Shown: positions 1 through 7,872 of the stretch, piece after piece
Position numbering within the stretch: the stretch's first letter is position 1
Layout of the letters: each line of letters starts with the position of its first letter
DNA from: Sphingopyxis terrae subsp. terrae NBRC 15098
Lineage (GTDB): Bacteria; Pseudomonadota; Alphaproteobacteria; Sphingomonadales; Sphingomonadaceae
DNA: 64,000 bases
Assembly: GCF_001610975.1 (NCBI RefSeq)
Contig: NZ_CP013342.1
Coordinates: 1,869,001-1,933,000 of the forward strand
Direction of reading: 5' to 3'
Position numbers and translations under genes: made by a program
Notes under the pieces: generated by a model
What the model saw: the letters and a program-made list of their open reading frames with translations, nothing else
Told to the model about the DNA's origin: nothing
Databases searched by the model: none

Positions 1-291
1 CCCGCTTTCGCGGTCGGTGCCCTTGTAGCTGCCGAACAGCTGGATCGCCGCCGCTTCATTGGGGTTGATTAGGTAAAAGCCGCACAGGATCAGGGTGCCG
101 ACGATGCCGCTCGCGACAGCAACGCCCCATTTCCAGTTCCAACCGGCCGTTTCGCCCTGGATGTTGGTCACCGCCGCCCAGATCGCGATGCCGAACAGCA
201 CCAGCCAGACCAGCAGCATCAGATAGCCGCTCTGTGTCGCAGCCCGCGTTTCGCGGCTGCGGTTCAGTGCCGGCGCAGTTCCGTCTCCCAT
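1..291 (-). CDS. SPFH/band-7 family membrane protein, N-terminal part only
   Basis: The gene runs off the left edge, so only the first 97 codons are visible, reading leftward from an ATG at 289-291. A polar N-terminus is followed by two hydrophobic segments (about residues 24-40 and 54-72) and then the stretch FYLINPNEAAAIQLFGSYKGT. A 'two membrane spans, then NPNEA..LFG' layout is typical of SPFH (stomatin/prohibitin/flotillin/HflK) proteins, which oligomerise on membranes. The SPFH domain itself lies outside the window, so the subfamily is unknown. The 36-bp palindrome just upstream suggests repressor control. Confidence 0.72.
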   Translation of the reverse strand, partial: MGDGTAPALNRSRETRAATQSGYLMLLVWLVLFGIAIWAAVTNIQGETAGWNWKWGVAVASGIVGTLILCGFYLINPNEAAAIQLFGSYKGTDRESG

Positions 292-306
292 CTTACCCTC
301 CGAATC

Positions 307-342
307 ATCCGATATAAAGATGATATCATATTTATATCGGAT
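307..342. promoter_or_regulatory. 36-bp near-perfect palindrome, probable operator of the SPFH gene
   Basis: Arms ATCCGATATAAA (307-318) and TTTATATCGGAT (331-342) are exact reverse complements. The centre (320-329) is itself a palindrome around GATATC, leaving one mismatched pair (319/330). It is AT-rich in a very GC-rich region and lies 16-51 bases upstream of the SPFH start, where promoter and leader should be. This is how an operator for a dimeric repressor would look. The regulator is not visible in this window. Confidence 0.7.
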
Positions 343-430
343 TCGGCGGCCGTCAACAGGAATCGGATGGGGCGGGTCTATCGGCTGTTGGAAGGCCTCC
401 GGTCGCCTTTGTTGTGGACAGCGGGCAAAA

Positions 431-456
431 CAAAGGGGGCACGGCGGCCCCCTTTG
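431..456 (-). terminator. Rho-independent terminator of the M3 peptidase gene
   Basis: A 10-bp perfect stem (431-440 with 447-456) around a 6-base loop starts 19 bases beyond the peptidase stop codon. Read on the minus strand the stem is followed by TTTTG. It could not be a plus-strand terminator because no T run follows on that side. Confidence 0.75.
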
Positions 457-475
457 CTCCCCGGTTTTCATTTGA

Positions 476-2665
476 TTATTCGCTGGTCGGGAACCCGCGC
501 CGTTCGAGCAGAGCCTTCACGTCGGGGTCGCGGCCGCGGAAAGCGCGATAGGCTTCCGCGCGGTCGGTCTCGTTGCCCGTCATCAACAGGATTGTCCGGA
601 ACTTGTCGGCGACGCTGCGGTCCCACGGCCCGCCCGCTTCCATGAAGGCAGCCCAGGTGTCGGCGTCCATCGTTTCGGACCAGAGATAGCTGTAATAGCC
701 CGCCGAATAGGCGTCGGAACTGAACAGATGGCCGAACTGCGGCAAACGGTGCCGCATGACGATTTCCTTGGGCATGCCGATTTCGGCCAGCGTTTCGCGT
801 TCGAAAGCATCGACGTCGGTTACCGGCACCTTGCGGTCGTGCAGCTTCATGTCGACGATCGCGCTCGCCAGATATTCGACCGTGTCGAATCCCTGGTTGA
901 ATTTGCTCGACGCGATGATCTTGTCGACCAGCGCCTGCGGCATCGGCTCGCCCGTCTTGTAGTGCGTCGCGAATTTCGACAGCACTTCGGGCGTCATCAG
1001 CCAGTTTTCGTTCACCTGGCTCGGATATTCGACGAAGTCGCGCGGTACCCCGGCAAGCGCCGGATAATAGACGTGCTGCAACAGATAATGGATGCCGTGC
1101 CCGAATTCGTGGAACAGCGTCGTCGCATCGTCGAGGCTGACGAGCGTCGGTTCGCCGTTCGCGCCTTCGGTGAAATTATTGTTGTTCGACGCGAGGACAT
1201 TGCGTTCGCCGCCCAGGCCCTGTTCGCTGCGATAGGTGGTCATCCAAGCGCCCGAACGCTTGCCGTCGCGCGCAAAATTGTCGAGGTAGAGGACCCCGAC
1301 ATTCTTGCCGGTCTTGAGGTTATAGACCTCGAACGTCTTCACCTTGGGATCGAAGACCGGGATCGTGCCGGTGTTTTCGCGGAAGCCCAGATCATAGAGC
1401 CGCCCCGCCGACCAGAACATCGCGTCGCGCAGCTTGTCGAGCTGGAGGTACGGCTTCACCTCGCTTTCATCGAGGTCATATTTCGCCTTGCGGACCTTCT
1501 CCGCGTAGAAGCGATAATCCCACGGTTCGATCGTGATCTTCGGCCCCTTGCCCGCCTTTGCCTCGGCATCGGCGATCGCCTGCATGTCGGCGACCTCTTC
1601 ATGCACGCGGGCGACCGCGGCCGGCCACACCTTCATCATCAGCGCCATCGCGTTCGCGGGCGTCTTGGCCATCGTGTCGGCCATGCGATAGTCGGCGTGG
1701 GTCGGAAAGCCGAGCAGTTCGGCGCGCGCCTGGCGCAGCTTCAGTATTTCGGCGATCGTCGCATTGGTGTCGTTGGCATCGCCATTGTCGCCGCGGTTGA
1801 CGAAGGCGCGCCACACCTTCTCGCGAAGCGCGCGGTTGGTCGCATTTTGGAGCACCGGCTGCGCCGACGAGCGGGTGTTCTTGATCGCCCACTGGCCAGG
1901 CTTGCCCTGCGCCTCGGCCGCGGCGGCCAGCGAAGCCACGAAACCTGCCGGCAGCCCGTCGAGTTCGGCCTTGTCCGTGACGAAGGTGTATAGCTTTTCA
2001 TCGCCGAGCAGCTTCGACGAAAAGGTCGAGAACAGCCCTTCCAGCTTGGCGTTCATATCGACCAGCTTCGCCTTATCGGCGGGGGGCAGATTGGCGCCGT
2101 CGCGCACCATCTCGTCATAGCTGCGCTCGACAATGCGAATCTGCTGGGCGTTGAGCCCGCTCGTCAGCCGCGTGTCATACACCGCCTTGTAGCGCGCGAA
2201 GAGTTTGGGATCGAGGAACAGCTCGGTATAGAATTTGGTGAGCTTCGGGCTCCATTCGGCGTCGATATCTTCGACGCGGTCGTTCGACTTGTTCGACGTC
2301 TGCACGCCCCACATCGCGAAGACGCGGTCCATCGTTTCGCCGGCAAGCTGCATCGGGACATGCGTGTTTTCGAAAGTCGGCGCGGCGGGATTGTCGATGA
2401 CCGCCTGCACCTCGGCCTTCACCTCGGCCATCCCTTTTTCAAAGGCGTCGGGGAACAGGTCGGGGTCCAGCTTGTCCCACGGCGGCACCCCTTCATAGGG
2501 ACCGGTCCACGGGGCAAGCAGCGGGTTCGCGTCGGCCGGGGCGGAAGCGGGCGCCTTGGCGGCGGGTTCGGCGGCAATACTCATCTGGCTATAACCCATC
2601 ATCAGTGCCGTCGATGCAAGCAGCATCGACAAATGACGGACAGGGCGGGGCGCGATACGCAGCAT
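476..2665 (-). CDS. M3 family metallopeptidase (Dcp-like peptidyl-dipeptidase), secreted
   Basis: This 729-residue protein is a zinc oligopeptidase of family M3, which removes dipeptides from or cleaves short peptides. The catalytic motif HEFGH is at about residues 519-523 (bases 1097-1111), and the length fits the family. The chosen ATG (2663-2665) follows a GGGAG ribosome site by a few bases and gives a clear signal peptide (hydrophobic 'SMLLASTALMMG', then a likely cleavage after SIAA), placing the enzyme in the periplasm or envelope. A longer reading frame starting at 2767 would bury the signal peptide and is less likely. It is a single gene with a terminator directly downstream. Whether it acts as a dipeptidyl carboxypeptidase or an oligopeptidase A-like endopeptidase cannot be read from the sequence. 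Confidence 0.92.
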   Translation of the reverse strand: MLRIAPRPVRHLSMLLASTALMMGYSQMSIAAEPAAKAPASAPADANPLLAPWTGPYEGVPPWDKLDPDLFPDAFEKGMAEVKAEVQAVIDNPAAPTFENTHVPMQLAGETMDRVFAMWGVQTSNKSNDRVEDIDAEWSPKLTKFYTELFLDPKLFARYKAVYDTRLTSGLNAQQIRIVERSYDEMVRDGANLPPADKAKLVDMNAKLEGLFSTFSSKLLGDEKLYTFVTDKAELDGLPAGFVASLAAAAEAQGKPGQWAIKNTRSSAQPVLQNATNRALREKVWRAFVNRGDNGDANDTNATIAEILKLRQARAELLGFPTHADYRMADTMAKTPANAMALMMKVWPAAVARVHEEVADMQAIADAEAKAGKGPKITIEPWDYRFYAEKVRKAKYDLDESEVKPYLQLDKLRDAMFWSAGRLYDLGFRENTGTIPVFDPKVKTFEVYNLKTGKNVGVLYLDNFARDGKRSGAWMTTYRSEQGLGGERNVLASNNNNFTEGANGEPTLVSLDDATTLFHEFGHGIHYLLQHVYYPALAGVPRDFVEYPSQVNENWLMTPEVLSKFATHYKTGEPMPQALVDKIIASSKFNQGFDTVEYLASAIVDMKLHDRKVPVTDVDAFERETLAEIGMPKEIVMRHRLPQFGHLFSSDAYSAGYYSYLWSETMDADTWAAFMEAGGPWDRSVADKFRTILLMTGNETDRAEAYRAFRGRDPDVKALLERRGFPTSE

Positions 2666-2686
2666 CTGTGATCTCCCGGGGGTTTT

Positions 2687-2702
2687 GGTTTCGGACGAAA
2701 CC
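2687..2702. promoter_or_regulatory. 16-bp inverted repeat upstream of the M3 peptidase gene
   Basis: GGTTTCG (2687-2693) and CGAAACC (2696-2702) are exact inverted arms with a 2-base spacer, 22 bases upstream of the peptidase start codon. It could be an operator in the untranslated leader. No regulator gene is adjacent, so the role is a guess. Confidence 0.35.
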
Positions 2703-2900
2703 ATGTCGGGAGGTGCCTTAACCCGATAGGGCGGCAGTGTGCAAGCCGACGAGGTCAAGCCCGGCAAGCGCTCCAGTCGTTGCGGGAATGACCGGAATGC
2801 GGTGGGAGAGCAGAAAGGCGGCTTTCGGCCTTAGATCGGTGCAAAGGGGACGTTAAGACTGCTTGCCTATGCCCCTACCGAGCCGCTTCGGAGCCAGGCC

Positions 2901-3215
2901 GTGTTTGACGTTCATCTAGACATATCACTGTTCACCACGAACGCCGCGTTTGGCATGATCTCAGGCAGCATGCGCTTACCCCTGATTCCTCAGGTCGGCG
3001 ATGTATTGTCATTCCGGATTACAAGGTCGGTCGAAGCCTTCTGCGACACCCACCCATTCACCGGAGTTTTGCGAGTCACTAATCGGATCATCAGCCCAGA
3101 TGGGGTCAGTGTTGCTCTGGAGGATTTGACCGCCGCGACACCCGGAGATGCCCAGTCGATAATTGAAATTTTCGAAGAAAATCACGGGCTATACGGAGAT
3201 GTTTGGGAAAACTAA
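2901..3215 (+). CDS. Hypothetical protein, 104 residues
   Basis: I do not recognise this gene. It begins at a GTG preceded by GGAG with a 7-base gap, a good ribosome site. The protein is soluble, with no signal peptide or membrane segment; it alternates short beta-strand-like stretches and ends in an acidic helix (IIEIFEENHGLYGD). It stands alone between conserved genes in a patch with visibly more A and T than its surroundings, next to two other small orphans on the opposite strand, which suggests accessory DNA. Confidence 0.6.
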   Translation: MFDVHLDISLFTTNAAFGMISGSMRLPLIPQVGDVLSFRITRSVEAFCDTHPFTGVLRVTNRIISPDGVSVALEDLTAATPGDAQSIIEIFEENHGLYGDVWEN

Positions 3216-3291
3216 CGACGGCTATTAGGATCGTTGGCACCTTGGAATGATGACCAAAACCGGTCGGAAGCGCGCCTAGCTTACCTCAGTA

Positions 3292-3489
3292 CTAGCGCAG
3301 TTTACTCCACGCTTCGCTTGTGAGCCACATGGCCGGCAGCAGCATGAAAATCATCACGAGCCAGAATTGAAACGGTCTTTCATCGCGGCGTGGATCGGTG
3401 AAGCCAATCGGCACGCCCGCTCGGATGGAACGGCCAATCAGAATCAAAAAAGATGCTGCAAGCAGCACGCAGAGCAGACTCTTCATCAT
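3292..3489 (-). CDS. Small membrane protein, 65 residues
   Basis: I do not recognise the family. Two hydrophobic segments (about residues 4-20 and 42-57) flank a charged loop rich in D, R and E, so it probably spans the inner membrane twice with the loop on one side. Two consecutive ATG codons open the frame and no strong ribosome site is visible before either, which lowers confidence that it is expressed. It lies in the same less GC-rich patch as its neighbours. Confidence 0.5.
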   Translation of the reverse strand: MMKSLLCVLLAASFLILIGRSIRAGVPIGFTDPRRDERPFQFWLVMIFMLLPAMWLTSEAWSKLR

Positions 3490-3599
3490 GAGGAATATAC
3501 ATCACTGTGAAATGGCAGCAATCGGTCGATTCCGATTCAATTTAAATCGGTGGCGAACGGCGACTTTGGGATGGGATGCCGACCGACCGCTTCTGGTTT

Positions 3600-4043
3600 T
3601 CACCGGAGATTTGGTGATAGCTCTATCCGAGGAAGTTTGCTTCCCCCGACGCCTCTTAAGCCCGACTTTCCCCAGACCATCGGCACCACTTGCCGCATCA
3701 TCTTGCCGTTGGCTTCTTCGAATCCTCCCAAAACGTGAATTAGTGCTTCGTTAGGACCGTTGCAGCCGATCTCGACCCGGTCCAAAACGTGAAGGGGCGC
3801 GATGGCGGCGTTGATTGCTGACCGATCATCCTTCGAAAGACGCCGCGAAAATCCTTCAATTGCAACGACAGAAACCACATAGCCCTGCCGGTCAAACTCC
3901 GCCGTTACTCGGCCTGCCTCGGGGCAGACGACGGAAACACGGTCGCTGTTTGCGATTGGGGCGTAGGATGACCAGTCCTCTATCGCAGTTAGTGGCGGCG
4001 GCGGGGAAGCCGTCTGGGCCAAAACAGCCACGATGAACTGCAT
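3600..4043 (-). CDS. Hypothetical protein, about 147 residues, possibly exported
   Basis: I do not recognise the family. The N-terminus (MQFIVAVLAQTASPPPPL) resembles a short signal peptide followed by a proline-rich linker. The rest contains two cysteines (in VVCPEAG and IGCNGPN) that could form a disulfide outside the cytoplasm. The ATG at 4041-4043 is used here; a TTG two codons upstream (4047-4049) is better spaced from GAGGA and is a real alternative. Gene prediction rests on length and the codon pattern only. Confidence 0.55.
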   Translation of the reverse strand: MQFIVAVLAQTASPPPPLTAIEDWSSYAPIANSDRVSVVCPEAGRVTAEFDRQGYVVSVVAIEGFSRRLSKDDRSAINAAIAPLHVLDRVEIGCNGPNEALIHVLGGFEEANGKMMRQVVPMVWGKSGLRGVGGSKLPRIELSPNLR

Positions 4044-4164
4044 TAACAATGTATCATCCTCATGCCGGAACCATCGATAATCGTCTTATCGCGGGAACAT
4101 AAACGATGTGTAGAGCCCTCGAATGCCTGCAACCTGTCGCTTCATGCCATATGGCGCGCGCCGT

Positions 4165-5034
4165 TCACCCGCCAAAGCCCGGCTGGACGATCCCCGGCAC
4201 ATCGACGCGAAAGGTGAAGAGGCCGCCAGCGTGCGGCTGGGCCGCGCGGTCGCCATCGGACAGGTCTTTGCCCGCGCTGGTGACGAAGGCGGTGCACAGG
4301 TCGGCGCCGCCCAGCGCGATCATCGAGGGGCGCTGGACGGGCATCTCGATCGTCTGGAGAATCTCGCCGGCGGGCGACAGGCGCACGACGCGCCATCCGT
4401 CCCACAGCGCCGACCAGTAACAACCCTCGGCATCGACCGTTCCGCCGTCAGGGCGGCCCTTGCCCTGCTCGAACTGGTGGAACAGCCGGCCGTCGCCAAG
4501 CGCGCCGGTCGCGGGGTCGACCGCATAGGCGTGCAGCGCATGCGTTGGCGTGTCGGCATGATAAAAGGTGCGGCCGTCGGGGCTGAAGGCCGCGCCGTTG
4601 CTCGTCAGCAGCCCGCCGAGCATCGGAGTCAGCGTCCCGTCGGGGTCGAGGCGGAACAGCATTGCGCCCGGGTTGGACTTGTCGCGCGTCACGCTGCCGA
4701 TCCAGAAGCGGCCCGCGGCATCGACGCACCCGTCGTTGAAGCGCTGTTCGGCTATGCCCGCCAGCACCGCCGGACCGAAGGGGCGCGGGTCCTCGCCCCA
4801 CGCGTCGATCAGCGCGCAGCCGTCCTTGAGGCCCATGACCAGCCCGCCGTCCGCGCGCGGCGCGACGCAGCCGACGGGCTGGTCGAGCTGCATCGTTTCG
4901 GTCGCGCCAGTCGCGGGATCGGTGCGATGGATGCGATGCGCATCGATATCGACCCAGTAAAGGCGTGCTTCGGGGGCGTGCCAGCGCGGCGATTCGCCGA
5001 GCAGCGCCTGCGCATCGAGAAGGAGATCGACCAT
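4165..5034 (-). CDS. SMP-30/gluconolactonase/LRE family protein
   Basis: The 289-residue protein is a six-bladed beta-propeller lactonase of the SMP-30 family. Family landmarks are all present: an N-terminal 'LGESPRW' with the metal-binding Glu, 'RFNDGCVDAAGRFWIGS' with the metal-binding Asn, 'TSNGAAFSPDGRTFYHADT' and 'RPDGGTVDAEGCYW'. Members hydrolyse sugar-derived or other lactones using one divalent cation. There is no signal peptide, so it is cytoplasmic. No sugar genes flank it and the substrate cannot be named. No strong ribosome site precedes the start. Confidence 0.87.
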   Translation of the reverse strand: MVDLLLDAQALLGESPRWHAPEARLYWVDIDAHRIHRTDPATGATETMQLDQPVGCVAPRADGGLVMGLKDGCALIDAWGEDPRPFGPAVLAGIAEQRFNDGCVDAAGRFWIGSVTRDKSNPGAMLFRLDPDGTLTPMLGGLLTSNGAAFSPDGRTFYHADTPTHALHAYAVDPATGALGDGRLFHQFEQGKGRPDGGTVDAEGCYWSALWDGWRVVRLSPAGEILQTIEMPVQRPSMIALGGADLCTAFVTSAGKDLSDGDRAAQPHAGGLFTFRVDVPGIVQPGFGG

Positions 5035-5378
5035 CGCAGCGGCTTAGCGCGGCGCGGCGGCGCTGCCCAGCGCCCGCAAACCTATTCGGTGCCTGATTCG
5101 ATTATGGAACAGCCGCCTCGGCGCAGATTCCGTTCATCGTCACTGACTTGATGCGGGGTCGATTCTCGCCGCGCGGGGCGCACGGGTCCGGTATCCGGTC
5201 CGGGGCGACAAGACGGTGGGCGGCTTCGCGTGCGTTTTATGCCGTAACGGCATTTCCACTTGACGTGGACGTAAACGTAAGGTCCATTAGCAAGCGAAGG
5301 ACGTGCCCCGGCGCGGCCCCGTTTCGCGCGCACCGGCTCCCCGAAATCGTCCGGACGCGCTCAGGGAAAGGAAGAAGG
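5035..5378. other. Intergenic region between the divergent lactonase and acyl-CoA dehydrogenase genes
   Basis: This 344-bp stretch has no convincing gene. It holds the upstream regions of two divergent genes and, near 5231-5290, the only AT-richer segment, where the LiuR-like palindrome lies. Open frames crossing it are arginine-rich shadows. The acyl-CoA dehydrogenase frame is open back to 5148, but the extra 77 residues look non-coding. Confidence 0.7.
5260..5275. promoter_or_regulatory. LiuR/MerR-type operator candidate before the acyl-CoA operon
   Basis: The sequence TTGACGTGGACGTAAA is an imperfect palindrome (TTGACGT / ACGTAAA, with GG between). It resembles from memory the operator of LiuR, the MerR-family regulator of branched-chain amino acid and acyl-CoA catabolism in proteobacteria. 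TTGACG (5260-5265) could also serve as a -35 box, with CATTAG (5285-5290) as a weak -10 at 19-base spacing, the spacing typical of MerR-controlled promoters. The operon start codon is about 104 bases downstream. No MerR gene is present in the window. Confidence 0.5.
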
Positions 5379-6533
5379 ATGTCGCTCGATAATCTGTCGC
5401 GCACCGCTTACACCGACGATCATGAGGCGTTCCGCGCGACGGTGCGCCAGTTCCTCGAAAAAGAAGTCGCGCCCAATCAGGCGAAATGGGCTGAGGACGG
5501 CATCGTGCCGAAGGATCTGTGGCCCAAGGCGGGCGAGCTGGGCCTGCTGTGCCCCACCGTTCCCGAAGAATATGGCGGGCTGGGTCTCGACTTCGGCTAT
5601 AATGCGATCGTCGACGAGGAAAGCGCCTATTATGGCCGCGTCACCACCGGCTTTTCGCTCCAGTCGGATATCGTCACCAACTATATCGTCCGTTACGGCA
5701 GCGAAGAGCAGAAGAAGCATTGGCTGCCCAAGATGGTGTCGGGCGAAGTGGTCACCGCGATCGCGATGACCGAGCCGGGCACCGGCAGCGACCTTCAGGG
5801 CATGCGCACGACCGCAAAGAAGGATGGCAACCATTATGTAATCAATGGGTCGAAAACCTATATCACCAACGGCCAGAACGCCGACCTGGTCCTGGTCTGC
5901 GTCAAGACCGACACCGAGGTGCAGCCCGCTTGGAAGGGCGTGTCGATCGTGCTCGTCGAGGCCGATCGCGACGGTTTCCAGCGCGGCCGTAACCTCGACA
6001 AGATCGGGCAGGACGAAGCCGACACGTCGGAGCTTTTCTTCAACGACGTCCGCGTCCCCATCACTAACTGTCTCGGCGAAGAGGGACAGGGGTTCATCTA
6101 TCTGATGAGCGAACTGCCGCAGGAACGCCTGTCGATCGCCGTGTCGGCGCAGGCCTCGGCGCAGCGCGCGTTCGACGATACTGTCGAATATACGCGCGAC
6201 CGCAAGGCGTTCGGCAAGCCGATCCTCGATTTCCAGAACAGCCGCTTCGTCCTCGCCGATCTGAAGGCAAAGCTGCAGGTCGGCTGGGCGCACCTCGACT
6301 GGGCGCTCGCGCGGCATCTGAAGAAGGAACTCACCCCCGAAGAGGGCGCTGCGGCGAAGCTGTGGCACACCGATCTTCAGTGGGAAGTGATGGACAAGTG
6401 TCTCCAGCTGTTCGGCGGCGCGGGTTATATGAACGAATATCCGATCGCCCGCGCCTGGCGCGCGGCGCGCGTGACGCGCATCTTTGGCGGCACGAACGAG
6501 ATCATGAAGGAACTGATCGGGCGCAAGCTTTAA
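5379..6533 (+). CDS. Acyl-CoA dehydrogenase
   Basis: This 384-residue FAD enzyme introduces the alpha-beta double bond of an acyl-CoA, the first step of beta-oxidation-type degradation. The start follows GGAAAGGAAGAAGG closely. It has the family signature AMTEPGTGSD (about residues 129-138) and the C-terminal RIFGGTNEIMKELIGR. The medium-chain enzymes have a catalytic Glu in 'YEGT'; here that site is GG, as in the long-chain/isovaleryl type, so the base is probably Glu249 in LPQER. It is the first gene of an operon with thiolase, SDR and thioesterase. Chain length or branched substrate cannot be decided. Confidence 0.93.
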   Translation: MSLDNLSRTAYTDDHEAFRATVRQFLEKEVAPNQAKWAEDGIVPKDLWPKAGELGLLCPTVPEEYGGLGLDFGYNAIVDEESAYYGRVTTGFSLQSDIVTNYIVRYGSEEQKKHWLPKMVSGEVVTAIAMTEPGTGSDLQGMRTTAKKDGNHYVINGSKTYITNGQNADLVLVCVKTDTEVQPAWKGVSIVLVEADRDGFQRGRNLDKIGQDEADTSELFFNDVRVPITNCLGEEGQGFIYLMSELPQERLSIAVSAQASAQRAFDDTVEYTRDRKAFGKPILDFQNSRFVLADLKAKLQVGWAHLDWALARHLKKELTPEEGAAAKLWHTDLQWEVMDKCLQLFGGAGYMNEYPIARAWRAARVTRIFGGTNEIMKELIGRKL

Positions 6534-6537
6534 TCCC

Positions 6538-6566
6538 GTCGCCCCCGCCTTCGCAGGGGCGGCGAC
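6538..6566. repeat. Dispersed GC-rich palindromic repeat, copy 1
   Basis: GTCGCCCCCGCCTTCGC followed by AGGGGCGGCGAC forms a hairpin between the acyl-CoA dehydrogenase stop and the thiolase ribosome site. Related copies occur at 16990-17015 and, as an inverted pair, at 36017-36105. It can fold in the mRNA and may modulate the operon, but has no T run and is probably not a terminator. Confidence 0.75.
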
Positions 6567-6585
6567 AATCGGAAAGGAACTCTCC

Positions 6586-7755
6586 ATGGCCACAGCCTAT
6601 ATCGTAGATGCCGTCCGCACCGCCGGCGGTCGCCGCGGCGGCAAGCTCGCCGGTGTTCACCCTGTCGACCTCGGCGCCGCGGTCTATGACGCGATCGCCG
6701 ACCGCAACGACTTCGACACGTCGAAGATCGACGATGTCATCACCGGTTGCGTCAGCCAGGGCGGCGAGCAGACGATGGACCTCGGCCGCAATGCCGTGCT
6801 CGCCTCGAAGCTTCCCGATTCGATCCCCGCGGTGACCATCGACCGGCAGTGCGGATCGTCGCAGCAGGCGATGATGTTCGCCGCGCAGGCGGTGATGTCG
6901 GGCACGCAGGATATCGTCCTCGCCAGCGGCATCGAAAGCATGACGCGCGTACCGATGGGCAGCGTCGCGACGCTGTTCATGAAGGAAGGGCTCGGCAATT
7001 ATAAGTCGCCGCGGCTCGAGGAAAAATATCCCGGCATCATGTTCAGCCAGTTCATGGGTGCCGAGATGATCGTCAAGAAGCACGGCTTCACCAAGGACGA
7101 CCTCGATGCCTTCGCGCTCGAAAGCCATCGCCGCGCCCGCGTCGCGACCGAGGCGGGGCTGTTCGGCAATGAAATCGTCGGGATCGAGGTGGAGACGCCC
7201 GAAGGGCCGCAGCGCCACACGGTCGACGAGGGGATCCGCTTCGACGCGACGCTCGAAAGCATTGCCGGGGTGAAGATCCTGCAGGAAGGCGGCACCATCA
7301 CCGCGGCGACCAGCTCGCAGATCTGCGACGGCGCGTCGGCCGCGCTGATCGTGTCGGAACAGGCGCTCAAGGATCATGGGCTGACCCCGCGCGCGCGCAT
7401 CCACCATATTTCGGTGACCGCGGGCGACCCCATCATCATGCTCGAAGAGCCGCTGTTCGCGACCGAAAAGGCGCTCAAGAAGGCGGGTCTGCGGATCGAG
7501 GACATTGACGCCTATGAAGTGAACGAGGCGTTCGCGCCGGTGCCGCTCGCCTGGCTCAAATATCTTGGCGCGGACCATGCGCGGCTCAACCAGCATGGCG
7601 GCGCGATCGCGCTCGGCCACCCGCTTGGCGCCTCGGGAACCAAGCTGATGGCGACGCTGCTCGGCGTGCTCGACGCCACCGGCGGCAAATATGGTCTTCA
7701 GACGATGTGCGAAGGCGGCGGCCAGGCCAATGTCACCATCGTCGAGCGGCTCTAA
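6586..7755 (+). CDS. Acetyl-CoA C-acyltransferase (thiolase)
   Basis: A 389-residue thiolase of the FadA/PhaA type, which cleaves 3-ketoacyl-CoA or condenses two acyl-CoAs. The nucleophile is Cys89 in DRQCGSSQQ; the C-terminal elements ALGHPLGASG (His) and MCEGGGQA (second Cys, about 375) are present, as is 'YEVNEAFAPV'. GGAAAGGAA gives a good ribosome site. Its place behind an acyl-CoA dehydrogenase argues for the degradative direction. No enoyl-CoA hydratase is encoded beside it. Confidence 0.93.
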   Translation: MATAYIVDAVRTAGGRRGGKLAGVHPVDLGAAVYDAIADRNDFDTSKIDDVITGCVSQGGEQTMDLGRNAVLASKLPDSIPAVTIDRQCGSSQQAMMFAAQAVMSGTQDIVLASGIESMTRVPMGSVATLFMKEGLGNYKSPRLEEKYPGIMFSQFMGAEMIVKKHGFTKDDLDAFALESHRRARVATEAGLFGNEIVGIEVETPEGPQRHTVDEGIRFDATLESIAGVKILQEGGTITAATSSQICDGASAALIVSEQALKDHGLTPRARIHHISVTAGDPIIMLEEPLFATEKALKKAGLRIEDIDAYEVNEAFAPVPLAWLKYLGADHARLNQHGGAIALGHPLGASGTKLMATLLGVLDATGGKYGLQTMCEGGGQANVTIVERL

Positions 7756-7761
7756 CGATCT

Positions 7762-7848
7762 TGTGCTCCGGCGGAAGCCGGAGCCCAGGGCGGCCTGACG
7801 CGGGCGTCAGTTGTTCACGCTCTGGGTTCCGGCTTTCGCCGGAACACG
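7762..7848. repeat. Inverted pair of a second dispersed repeat type
   Basis: Two 31-base copies in opposite orientation (7762-7792 and 7818-7848), each built around GCCGGAGCCCAG or GCCGGAACCCAG and each with its own internal short palindrome, are separated by about 25 bases in the thiolase-SDR gap. The arms differ at only a few positions. The layout is REP/BIME-like and the transcript could form a long hairpin inside the operon. Confidence 0.7.
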
Positions 7849-7872
7849 CATTTTTCAGGGAAAGGACATGAC

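Noticed and set aside
728..1993. Long open frame (421 codons) antisense to the M3 peptidase
   Set aside because: It mirrors the coding strand of a clear peptidase gene; high GC keeps antisense frames open. The translation is His/Arg/Asp-rich with no family motif.
4123..5151. 342-codon open frame opposite the SMP-30-like gene
   Set aside because: The product is Arg/Ala-rich and without motifs, while the opposite strand has all SMP-30 landmarks.
5361..6593. 410-codon open frame opposite the acyl-CoA dehydrogenase gene
   Set aside because: Shadow of a strongly conserved gene; no ribosome site and no known domain.
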